Source: Candidatus Cloacimonadota bacterium | Lineage (GTDB): Bacteria > Cloacimonadota > Cloacimonadia > Cloacimonadales > JAJBBL01 | Direction of reading: 5' to 3' | NCBI GenBank assembly: GCA_020532365.1 | Contig: JAJBBL010000222.1 | Location: 1-20,228 of the forward strand | Length of the DNA stretch: 20,228 nucleotides | Shown: positions 1-7,737 of the stretch, in pieces | How the letters are laid out: every line of letters starts with the position of its first letter | How positions within the stretch are numbered: the first letter of the stretch is position 1 | Notes under the pieces: model-generated | Database searches by the model: none | Seen by the model: the letters and a program-made list of their open reading frames with translations, nothing else | Told to the model about the DNA's origin: nothing | Program-made: the position numbers and the translations under genes

Positions 1-1
1 A

Positions 2-787
2 AGAGGTTGTTCCAGCGTAGAAGTAGGGCTTTCCACCATTGAAGAGGCCAAGAAAGATGGGGCTATCGCTCTGTTTGGCGAGAAATATGACGATACCGTT
101 CGGACTATCAAGATAGGTGGATACTCTTATGAGTTGTGTGGTGGTACACACCTTAGCAATACAGGCGAAATAGGAAGTTTCAAGATTATATCTGAGTCTG
201 CAATAGCGTCGGGTGTAAGAAGAATAGAGGCTATCACCGGTCCTTACGTAGAAGAGTTTAATAAGAAAAATGAGAAAGAGCTTAGCTTTATCGCTAAACA
301 GCTTGGTGTGCCGGAAAACCAAATTACCGATAAAATTGCCCGAATGATAGAAGAAAATAGAATGCTTAATAAACAGATAGAAGGGTATGAACAGCAGTCT
401 GCCAACAAGGAGTTGGACGATATCTTGGGCAGAATAATCGATATTAATGGGGTACAGCTCGCCATCGGAAAGATTAACGCTAAAGATAACAATGCGCTCA
501 GAGCTTACGGCGATAACCTCAGGGATAGACTTCAAAATGGTATTGGAGTCTTGGGTAGCGTTATTGACGGTAAAGCCTCGCTACTCGTAGTTGTTTCCAA
601 GAATTTAACAAAGCATATCAAAGCGGGTGAGCTAATCTCAAAGTTGGCTGTAATTGTTAACGGTAGAGGTGGTGGCAGACCTGATATGGCGATGGCTGGC
701 GGGAAAGACTACAGTAAGATTAAAGACGCTTTTGAAGAGGCGAAAGTGCTTGTACAGCAGACTTTAGAAAACTATAAGGTGGAGTAA
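2..787 (+). CDS. alaS: Alanine--tRNA ligase, C-terminal part (5' end outside window)
   Basis: Alanyl-tRNA synthetase charges tRNA-Ala with alanine in the cytoplasm. Only the last 261 codons are present. The frame is open from base 2, with no start codon needed because the gene runs in from the left, and it ends with TAA at 785-787. The visible part opens with a segment typical of the family (EEAKKDGAIALFGEKYDD), then the editing-domain metal motif CGGTH, whose Cys and His are zinc ligands in the family. A middle helical linker follows, and then the C-terminal DHHA1-type domain with the glycine-rich signature GRGGGRPDMAMAGG near the end. The aminoacylation domain is not in the window. The first in-frame start-like codon (TTG at 134) falls inside the Glu-Leu-Cys-Gly-Gly stretch and is not a real start. 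The glycosyltransferase gene begins 5 bp downstream, so the two are probably co-transcribed. Confidence 0.97.
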   Translation, partial: RGCSSVEVGLSTIEEAKKDGAIALFGEKYDDTVRTIKIGGYSYELCGGTHLSNTGEIGSFKIISESAIASGVRRIEAITGPYVEEFNKKNEKELSFIAKQLGVPENQITDKIARMIEENRMLNKQIEGYEQQSANKELDDILGRIIDINGVQLAIGKINAKDNNALRAYGDNLRDRLQNGIGVLGSVIDGKASLLVVVSKNLTKHIKAGELISKLAVIVNGRGGGRPDMAMAGGKDYSKIKDAFEEAKVLVQQTLENYKVE

Positions 788-792
788 TAGCT

Positions 793-1800
793 GTGAGAAT
801 ACTTATAATGCGTTTCAGCTCCATAGGGGATATTGTCTTAACAGAACCGGTCTCAAGACTACTTAAAGAAGAGTACCCCGATTCAACGATTGATTTTTTG
901 ACGAAGCCACAGTTTGAAAGTGTCGCTAAATATTTCTATGGGGTGGACAACATTGTCACAGGTGAGGATATCTCTGATCTTCACAAAAAACTAAAAGATA
1001 AGTCGTACGATATAGTGATAGACCTTCACGGTAAGCTGAGGAGCATTATCTTGAAGAGGCTTCTTAAATCAAAGAAAGTGTTAACTTATAAAAAACACCA
1101 TATCCTCCGCCGACTACTTACTAAAGGTATTGTTAACAAACAAATGCCGTACACAGCTGAGCAGTATACAAAGCCGTTAGCTAAGCTTAATATAGAACTC
1201 TCTACAAAAGATATCATCCCGAGCCTGAACATTCCGGTGAACTACACTAACCCTTATATTGAAGAGTTAAAAAAGATGAGCTTGGAGATGAAAAAGACTA
1301 TAGCTGTCTTTCCAGGTGCCTTACACAAAACAAAACAGTACCCGGTGGAGCAGTTAGCTGAAGCTATCAACGCCTTAAGCGTAAATGAAAATTACGCTTT
1401 TTATCTGCTTGGCTCTAAAGCTGAGATAGGGCTTACTGAGTCTTTACAATCTCTTTTGGGGGTGAAGGCTACTAACTGGTGTGGAAGGCTATCGATGGAA
1501 GAGTTAATTCCTGTAATAGGTAGGTTTTCGTTGGTGATTTCAAATGATAGCGGCCCGATGCATATCGCTGCCGCATTGAAGGTTAAGCAGGTGGCGATCT
1601 TTGGTTCTACACACCCTGTGCTCGGTTTTTCACCTTTGAACCCTAACGCAATAGTGGTGCAAAAAGAGATACCTTGTAGGCCTTGCACATTGCATGGTGA
1701 GGCTAAATGTCCTAAAAAGCATTTCAATTGTATGACAAAACTACATCCTGAGAAGGTAGTTAAGGCTGTCTTAAAATTGGTGGCAGATAAGGTAGAATAA
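793..1800 (+). CDS. Glycosyltransferase family 9, ADP-heptose:LPS heptosyltransferase-like
   Basis: This is a 335-residue GT-B enzyme of family GT9, whose members transfer heptose from ADP-heptose to the inner core of lipopolysaccharide at the cytoplasmic face of the inner membrane. The N-terminus MRILIMRFSSIGDIVLTEP matches the family, with Asp13 at the position of the catalytic Asp13 of E. coli WaaC. The C-terminal half has the nucleotide-sugar motif NDSGPMHIAAAL (about 251-262), then a GSTHPVLGFSP segment. A Cys cluster (C295, C298, C306, C313), common in many GT9 proteins, follows. The start is GTG at 793, preceded by GGAG at 781-784, inside the end of alaS, so translation may be coupled. 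I see no other LPS gene nearby, so the exact acceptor sugar and a waaC/waaF name cannot be assigned; a different heptosyl or related transferase is possible. Confidence 0.9.
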   Translation: MRILIMRFSSIGDIVLTEPVSRLLKEEYPDSTIDFLTKPQFESVAKYFYGVDNIVTGEDISDLHKKLKDKSYDIVIDLHGKLRSIILKRLLKSKKVLTYKKHHILRRLLTKGIVNKQMPYTAEQYTKPLAKLNIELSTKDIIPSLNIPVNYTNPYIEELKKMSLEMKKTIAVFPGALHKTKQYPVEQLAEAINALSVNENYAFYLLGSKAEIGLTESLQSLLGVKATNWCGRLSMEELIPVIGRFSLVISNDSGPMHIAAALKVKQVAIFGSTHPVLGFSPLNPNAIVVQKEIPCRPCTLHGEAKCPKKHFNCMTKLHPEKVVKAVLKLVADKVE

Positions 1801-1822
1801 CCACTTTTAAATCTTAAGCAAT

Positions 1823-1861
1823 AAAAAAGGGAAGTAAGCTTTTTAATGACTCACTTCCCTT
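1823..1861 (-). terminator. Rho-independent terminator of the efflux-pump operon (possibly bidirectional)
   Basis: A perfect 9-bp stem is formed by AAGGGAAGT (1827-1835) and ACTTCCCTT (1853-1861) with a 17-nt loop. Read on the minus strand, the stem is followed directly by TTTTTT (complement of 1823-1828), a classic intrinsic terminator 17 bp past the RND transporter stop codon. Read on the plus strand, the stem is followed by TTAAGAGC and only later by a T run, so it should stop transcripts from alaS and the glycosyltransferase less well, though the same hairpin may serve both convergent operons. Confidence 0.85.
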
Positions 1862-1878
1862 AAGAGCTAAGTTTTTAT

Positions 1879-4800
1879 CTATTCTTTTTGATAGTTAATC
1901 CTCTCTACTATACAGTAAATCGCCGGGATAATAAACAGCGTAAATACTGTTGCGGTTGTCAAACCACCAATAATAGTCAACGCCATAGGTATTTTAAACT
2001 CAGCCCCTTCAGCGGTATCTAACGCCATCGGGAGCATACCCATAACTGTGGTGAGTGTTGTAATGAGGACAGGTCTAAGCCTATCGGCTCCGGCTTGTAA
2101 TACGGCTTGCTTTTTATCAACACCATCTTCACGTAGTTGATTAATGTGGTCAATGAGGATGATTCCATTGTTAACTACAATTCCGGCGAGTACAATACCC
2201 CCGACAAAGCTGGCCACTGATAAGGTAACCCCTGACAAGAAGAGTGCCCACATAACACCGATAGCAGCGAGTGGCATAGTAAACATAACGATGAACGGTT
2301 GTTTGAGAGATTCAAACTGTGATGCCATCACTAAGTATACGAGCACGACAGCCAAAATTAGGGCTGAAGCGAGAGTTTTAAACGCATCTTGCATATCTTT
2401 GTAAGAGCCACCAAACACGACGGTATAGCCACTTGGCAACAAGTCAATAATATCTTGTATCTCTTTCTTCACTTCGCTAACGGTACCACCGATGTCATTA
2501 GTACCAACAATACTTGCGGAGATCAATACTTTTCTGACCTGATCCTCTCTTTGAATACTGATAGGCCCTTCTTTGTATTCGATCATTGCAATTTGGCTAA
2601 GTGGGACCATAACACCCATTGGTGATAGGACATTGATTTGAAGAATATCCTGTTCTGTTCGACGAAACTCCTCAGCGAGACGTACCCTGATATCAATCTC
2701 TTCTCCACCGTGACGATAGATACCGGATAAAGTGCCCAAGCTTGACGTGTTTATGGCTGCTGCCACCTGGGCGGTGGTAAGTCCGTAGCTATGCGCTTTA
2801 GCTTTATCAATTCGGATATGAGCTTGCCATTTTTTGTCTTCAATCGAGTTGGAAACTTCATCAATGTACTCCATACCGGTAATACGTTCTTCTATAGCAC
2901 TGGCAATTCTTGAAAGCTCTTCAAGGTCTTTACCAAATATCTTGATTTGAACAGGGTCACTACCACTTCCCATCATTTGGGCAGGTGACATAAATGTGAC
3001 AGAGGAGCCTTCGATTTCGGGTAGCTGTGAGCGGATAGTTTCTCTAATCTGATCGTAGCTCATCTTTCGCTCTTTAAGGTCTTTGAGTCGACCTATTATT
3101 TGCGCATCGTTGACGTCTTTCGGATTAGACGCGTCACCACCACCTTCTCCAACGGAACCTATCATTGACATTACATTGGTAATCCCTTCAGTGCTGACAA
3201 AGATCGCTTCAATTTGTTGGACTACTGCATCTGTTTCTTCAATTGTAGTGCCAATCGGTAGCTTGATATCCATCATTATAAAAGGGGTATCTCCGTCGGG
3301 CATAAAGTCAGTTCCTATGAAGAATAGTAGGGATATAGAGATAATGAAGAGAACAGCGACACTTGTTAGGCTTGTCTTTTTATGGGTGAGTACCCAGTCT
3401 AAAATCTTAGTATACCTGTTTCTAAATCCCTCATAAAACTTTCTGCTTTTTTCTGGATTAGTGTTTATATCGGTGTTTTTCTTAAATAAATAAGAGGCTA
3501 TAACCGGAATTATCGTGAGTGCTACAAAGAGAGAGGCAAATAATGAGAAAGCAACCGTTAAAGCAAGCCCTCTGACCAATACACCTGTAATGCCCTCACT
3601 GAAAACCATGGGGAAGAAAACTGCTACAGTAGTCAAGGTCGAAGCCGTTATTGCCATACCGACTTCAGAGGTACCCTCTCTTGCGGCTGTGATTCTATCT
3701 TTACCCATTTCGAGATGTCGGAAAATGTTTTCAATAACTACAATTGAGTTGTCAACCAACATACCGACACCAAGTGCCAAACCACCTATGGTCATTAAGT
3801 TTAAGCTAAATCTGGCTAAATACATTGAGATAAAAGTGGCTATTACGGAGATTGGAATTGCAAGCGAAATAGCAAAGGTAGGACGCCAGTCCCTCAAGAA
3901 AAGGAACATAATACCGATAGCTAAGAGAGCCCCGATAATAAGATTAGAAGCGGCACCACTCGTTACTTTTTTTATGGGGAGTCCTAAGTCCATTATTTCG
4001 TGGAATTGGACTTGGCCACCGTAAGTATCCTCAATTAAGGTCATTTCTTCTTTAATAACTTTAGATACTTGTAAGGTGTTGGCACCTGATTCCTTAGAGA
4101 CCATAAAGTAAGCAGTTGGTTGTTGATTAGTTCTGATACTGTAACGTTTCTCTTTCATCTCGTCAACTACAGTAGCGACGTCTTTAATGTAAATCGACTC
4201 GCCGGTAGGCAGTAGTCTTATCGGCGTATTTTCGATGTCTTCAAGAGATTCATATTGGGCAACAGTTCTCAGTAAAAACTCTGATTTACCGTCTTTGATA
4301 TGCCCAGCTGCTACGTTCATATTGTTCATAGCAATCGCTTGAACTACTTCGCTAATCGAAATTTGATGAAAATCTAATCTGTTTTTGTCGACTATGATTT
4401 GTTTTTCTATCTCATCACCACCGACAACTTGTACCGAAGCAACACCCTTCAATTGGGTCAACCTGTTTGAGATTTCATCATCGAGTATTTTTCTAAGTTC
4501 ATAACTATTCATATTTCCAGTCACGCCGTAACTCAATACTGGCATCTGGGAAAGGTTGAATTTGTAGACGAGAGGCTTTGTAGCGTCTTGTGGTAGATAC
4601 CTTGTAATTTGGTCAAGAACATCTCTCAAATCTTGGGCAGCAAAATCGAGGTTAACACCCCAGTTGAACTCTACAGTGACCAGCGATAGGTTTTCAGAGC
4701 TTTGAGAGTTAACAGATTTAATATCCTTAACTGAAGCAATAGCTTGCTCTATAGGTCTTGTCAAGCTCTCTTCTATGTCTTCGGATGACGCCCCCTGATA

Positions 4801-4950
4801 AGATGAAATGATAGAGATTATCGGATAATCCATATCGGGAAGCATTTCTAACCCAAGCCGTGTAAAGGACATTCCGCCTAAGATGACAATCAGGACGGTG
4901 AGCATCATAACAGTGACGCGCTTTCTGATTGAAAAGTTTGGTAATAGCAT
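1879..4950 (-). CDS. RND-family efflux transporter, inner-membrane permease subunit (AcrB/SwrC-like)
   Basis: This 1023-residue protein has the full length and layout of a resistance-nodulation-division pump: a first membrane helix at about 11-30, a large periplasmic porter loop (about 32-330), a helix bundle (about 335-490), helix 7 (about 527-545), a second periplasmic loop (about 547-860) and a final bundle (about 862-1018). Members export drugs, bile acids, detergents or lipophilic metabolites using the proton gradient. Helix 4 carries GMLVDNSIVVIENI (Asp400-Asn401), where AcrB has two adjacent Asp. Helix 10 carries AGIVVNNGIILIDHIN (Asn927-Asn928), where AcrB has its relay Lys. As I recall, this pattern is seen in SwrC/YerP-like members. 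The ATG at 4950 has GAGG about 8 nt upstream. It is the last gene of the TolC-adaptor-RND operon, 71 bp after the adaptor. The substrate cannot be read from the sequence. Confidence 0.95.
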   Translation of the reverse strand: MLLPNFSIRKRVTVMMLTVLIVILGGMSFTRLGLEMLPDMDYPIISIISSYQGASSEDIEESLTRPIEQAIASVKDIKSVNSQSSENLSLVTVEFNWGVNLDFAAQDLRDVLDQITRYLPQDATKPLVYKFNLSQMPVLSYGVTGNMNSYELRKILDDEISNRLTQLKGVASVQVVGGDEIEKQIIVDKNRLDFHQISISEVVQAIAMNNMNVAAGHIKDGKSEFLLRTVAQYESLEDIENTPIRLLPTGESIYIKDVATVVDEMKEKRYSIRTNQQPTAYFMVSKESGANTLQVSKVIKEEMTLIEDTYGGQVQFHEIMDLGLPIKKVTSGAASNLIIGALLAIGIMFLFLRDWRPTFAISLAIPISVIATFISMYLARFSLNLMTIGGLALGVGMLVDNSIVVIENIFRHLEMGKDRITAAREGTSEVGMAITASTLTTVAVFFPMVFSEGITGVLVRGLALTVAFSLFASLFVALTIIPVIASYLFKKNTDINTNPEKSRKFYEGFRNRYTKILDWVLTHKKTSLTSVAVLFIISISLLFFIGTDFMPDGDTPFIMMDIKLPIGTTIEETDAVVQQIEAIFVSTEGITNVMSMIGSVGEGGGDASNPKDVNDAQIIGRLKDLKERKMSYDQIRETIRSQLPEIEGSSVTFMSPAQMMGSGSDPVQIKIFGKDLEELSRIASAIEERITGMEYIDEVSNSIEDKKWQAHIRIDKAKAHSYGLTTAQVAAAINTSSLGTLSGIYRHGGEEIDIRVRLAEEFRRTEQDILQINVLSPMGVMVPLSQIAMIEYKEGPISIQREDQVRKVLISASIVGTNDIGGTVSEVKKEIQDIIDLLPSGYTVVFGGSYKDMQDAFKTLASALILAVVLVYLVMASQFESLKQPFIVMFTMPLAAIGVMWALFLSGVTLSVASFVGGIVLAGIVVNNGIILIDHINQLREDGVDKKQAVLQAGADRLRPVLITTLTTVMGMLPMALDTAEGAEFKIPMALTIIGGLTTATVFTLFIIPAIYCIVERINYQKE

Positions 4951-5021
4951 TTTATATCCTCAAATTTGTTTGTGTGATTAAGGGTTTATAGCAGTGTAAC
5001 AACAAATTACGCTCTAATTGA

Positions 5022-6050
5022 CTAAATCTGCTCAACTATATGTACTGGATAGTTGTTAATAAGTCCAATATTACCTGTGGTGATAACAGCTTCTCCCTGT
5101 TTAAGACCCGAAAGTATTTCAAGCTCATCATTGTTGATAAGCCCTATCTTTATCTCTCTGAGTTGGGAATATCCATTTTCGACTACAAAGACGTGTTTGC
5201 CGTTGATTAAAGCTGTTTTGGGTATTACAAGCGTATTTCTGGAATTCTGAAGCTCTATGTCTATTTTTGCATACTGATTATGTTTTAATAGGTTGTTCTG
5301 CTCGTTAACCAATACTTCGCAAAGAAATCTACCACTCATCATATCCGCTTCAGGTGATATAAAGTTGATTTTACCAGTAAAAACTTTGTCGGGGTAAGTA
5401 TCTACCTTGACTCTGGCAGTTGCTCCGATCTTAGCTTTAATGTAATCTCTGTCAGAAAGGTATGTTTTGATGTAAGTTCTGCCTGGAGCGATAAGCCTTA
5501 CTAATGCTTGTTGCGTCATAGGTGTATAAGCTTCTCCTTCTTTTAAAGCGATAACTGCTATTTTGCCATCAAAAGGTGCTTTAACTATAATATTTTCTTT
5601 CACAAACTCATAATTTGCTTTGGCTATTTCAAATCCCATTGAGATCTCTTCAAATGTCTTTAAGTCGATTACATTGCTCTCATAAAGCTCTTTGGAACGA
5701 GATAGGTTTCTCTCAAGGTTAAGATATTGTTGCTCTGCCTGAACCAGTTGAGTGTTTTGAAACTCGAGTATGACGTCACCTTCTTTTACTGCATCCCCCT
5801 CTTTAAAGTTAATCTTTTCAATCTTTGCAGGTAAGGAAGGGTTAATGTTGATGTATTCAGCTGCTTCAATACGGCCAGAGGTGTTGAGTATTACAGCAAT
5901 ATCTTTTTTCTCTACTTGGGCTACACGTACGTTTCTTTTAGCAATAACAGCCTGAGAGGATCCCCCCGTTTGAGGTTTCTCAGATTGGCAACCCATAACG
6001 ATAAGTAAGATGAATAGCAAGGGTATCCAAGTCTTTAATCTCTTATTCAT
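5022..6050 (-). CDS. RND efflux periplasmic adaptor (membrane-fusion lipoprotein, AcrA/HlyD-type)
   Basis: This 342-residue adaptor links the RND permease to the outer-membrane channel. It starts with a lipoprotein signal peptide: basic MNKRLK, a hydrophobic core and lipobox VMGC, with Cys21 as the likely acylated residue. Next come the first half of a lipoyl-like domain (about 60-100), a helical hairpin (about 105-157, rich in Glu/Lys/Gln), the second half of the lipoyl domain (IVKAPFDGKIAVIALKEGE, about 157-175), beta-barrel segments and a C-terminal membrane-proximal domain ending at a GLKQGEAVITTG motif. This order is typical of the family. The ATG overlaps the TolC-gene stop codon (ATGA, 6047-6050) and has AGGAG 5 nt upstream, so the two are translationally coupled. 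The RND gene follows after 71 bp, which completes the pump. Confidence 0.93.
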   Translation of the reverse strand: MNKRLKTWIPLLFILLIVMGCQSEKPQTGGSSQAVIAKRNVRVAQVEKKDIAVILNTSGRIEAAEYININPSLPAKIEKINFKEGDAVKEGDVILEFQNTQLVQAEQQYLNLERNLSRSKELYESNVIDLKTFEEISMGFEIAKANYEFVKENIIVKAPFDGKIAVIALKEGEAYTPMTQQALVRLIAPGRTYIKTYLSDRDYIKAKIGATARVKVDTYPDKVFTGKINFISPEADMMSGRFLCEVLVNEQNNLLKHNQYAKIDIELQNSRNTLVIPKTALINGKHVFVVENGYSQLREIKIGLINNDELEILSGLKQGEAVITTGNIGLINNYPVHIVEQI

Positions 6051-7435
6051 TTTATCTCCTGAAAAGTGATATATTTTTCTAATTCATATTTTGTGGTGAG
6101 ATAGGCGTAGTAGGCAGAGATAAGCTCGATTTCTCCACTGAAAATAAGCGCTTCAGCATCTAAAAGTGAACTACTCGTAGCCATATCCTGCTCATACAAG
6201 GTATTTAGGATCTTATAGTTTTCACTTGCGTATTCAAAAGCTGTCTTCATATTCTCTACGTTCATTGCGGCTAAAGTCATTTCTCTGGAAAGCCGCTTTG
6301 TCTCACGCTGATAATGTTCGTTGGCGGTGGCGCTAAGTAACTGTGTACGCCTTAATTCAGCGTTAGCTTTACTATACTCTGCAACGTTCTTGCCACCTTG
6401 AAATAAGGGGAAAGATAAGACTGCTGCTAAATTCCAGTTCTTGTCACCAGAAAAGTTTAACTTGTCATCGTTTTCAAACTCATAACTGAATTGTACTGCA
6501 AGGTTAGGTAAGAAACTACCGCCAGCAATTCTTCGGTTAGTCTTCAGCATTTTTTCAGACAACTCTAAGTTCTTTAACTGAGGGTTATCTGAGAGAAGCT
6601 TTGTGAGATTTCCAGTTAAATAGTTTTCCAACTCAGTCTCACTCATTGCAGCTATATCTAATATTTCGTCTTCAAGTTGCTTGTAGTCAATCTTTTGTGG
6701 AAGATAGAGTAACTCATTAAATCCCATAAAGTTGTTGTAGATTTCAATAAGCGAGATTAGGTTGAAGTCGAGTCCTTTGAGTGTTTTCTGATACTCTTTA
6801 ACTCGTACTTGCCACTGCAGATAGTCAGCCTTGTTAGCCATTCCGAGCTCTTTCTGGAGCTCTATCTGTTTGAGTTTTGTCTCAGCTGACTGAATACTCT
6901 TACCTACAAGTTCCTGCATATCCTGTAATTTGAGAATGTTTAGATAAATTGTAGCAAGTTGAAACCTGATTTCATTTTGTTTGTTTTGGCTATTGTTTTC
7001 GGATAGCTGACGGTTGTATCGTGCAATCTGAAAGCCATTATAGATCTTGCCCCCAACAAATATAGGTTGTGATGCAGTTAGTCCTGTTTTATATGAGGTC
7101 TGAGGCATTCCTCCCATCGAAAATGGAATAAAATCGCCAGTAGGCATCCCAGAAGAGCCTAAAACAGGTATGAAATGTAGCTCGTTAGCCTTCTTAAATG
7201 TGTCATCATCAAGCCTCACCATCATAGCGCTGAAAGCTACTTGTGGTAGAAAGTTGGAAAAAGCAGCTCTTTGTTGCCAATTGGCGATTTCAATAGCGGC
7301 CTTTTCACCCTGTACCTCTTTGTTGTTCTCAAGGGCAAGGGTGATACTCTCATCAAGGTCTAAAGTGACTACAGTGGAATGCAATAGCACGTTTAGTACC
7401 AATAGGGCTAATATTCCCAGTGTTTTCCGAGTCAT
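6047..7435 (-). CDS. TolC-family outer-membrane efflux channel
   Basis: This encodes a 462-residue outer-membrane factor of the OEP/TolC family, the exit duct of the RND pump encoded just downstream. A signal peptide lies at the N-terminus (MTRKTLGILALLVLNVLLH, cleavage around residues 20-25), and the mature start LDESITLALENN is typical of the family. Two internal repeats follow, each with long alpha-helices and short beta-strand segments (SQPIFVGGKIYNG in the first half, LSFPLFQGGKN in the second). I chose the ATG at 7435 because GGAG sits 8 nt upstream and the signal peptide begins there. The frame stays open for 24 codons further, to an ATG at 7507, but that would put a polar, unlikely extension before the signal peptide. 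The stop overlaps the adaptor start by 4 bp. It is probably the first gene of a three-gene operon. Confidence 0.93.
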   Translation of the reverse strand: MTRKTLGILALLVLNVLLHSTVVTLDLDESITLALENNKEVQGEKAAIEIANWQQRAAFSNFLPQVAFSAMMVRLDDDTFKKANELHFIPVLGSSGMPTGDFIPFSMGGMPQTSYKTGLTASQPIFVGGKIYNGFQIARYNRQLSENNSQNKQNEIRFQLATIYLNILKLQDMQELVGKSIQSAETKLKQIELQKELGMANKADYLQWQVRVKEYQKTLKGLDFNLISLIEIYNNFMGFNELLYLPQKIDYKQLEDEILDIAAMSETELENYLTGNLTKLLSDNPQLKNLELSEKMLKTNRRIAGGSFLPNLAVQFSYEFENDDKLNFSGDKNWNLAAVLSFPLFQGGKNVAEYSKANAELRRTQLLSATANEHYQRETKRLSREMTLAAMNVENMKTAFEYASENYKILNTLYEQDMATSSSLLDAEALIFSGEIELISAYYAYLTTKYELEKYITFQEIK

Positions 7436-7737
7436 AGATATACTCCAAGCAGTTGTAGTTTTATTGTTAAACGGTCGCTTAATTGTTTCGTTACATAAAG
7501 TTTCCATTCATAACACAATGATCCTTTATGCTTTCTTTCTGTAAAGACATTTCTTCTGATGATTGGAAATCGATTCTCTCAAAAACGAGTTCTAAGATGC
7601 TAATTTGAGCCTTCAATTGAAATGTAGCGTACGTTGTTAGCAATATGTCAGGACTACCCGACTAAAGTCTAAACTGATGTGATAACAATAGTTATGGCGT
7701 TGGAATGAGCTTTAAGAGGGGAAATTAGGTAATCAGC
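7436..7737 (-). promoter_or_regulatory. Leader region of the efflux operon (302 bp, no gene)
   Basis: This gap between the NtrC-type regulator stop and the TolC start should contain the pump promoter if the pump is not read through from the regulator. I see no strong intrinsic terminator after the regulator; the only palindrome is a 6-bp TGAGCT/AGCTCA pair beginning at its stop codon, with a long loop and no T run. I looked on the minus strand for a sigma-54 core (GG-N10-GC) and found none. Weak sigma-70-like candidates exist, such as CTGACA followed 19 nt later by TACATT in the stretch that maps to about 7620-7652, but none is convincing. No open frame of useful length is present on either strand apart from the upstream extension of the TolC frame. 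Confidence 0.4.

Noticed and set aside
3515..4024. A 169-codon plus-strand frame opposite the RND transporter gene, and a 200-codon frame at 11615-12217 opposite the hybrid kinase gene
   Set aside because: Both lie fully inside strongly recognised genes on the other strand, have no domain I recognise and low-complexity Ile/Ser/Pro-rich composition. They are shadow frames.
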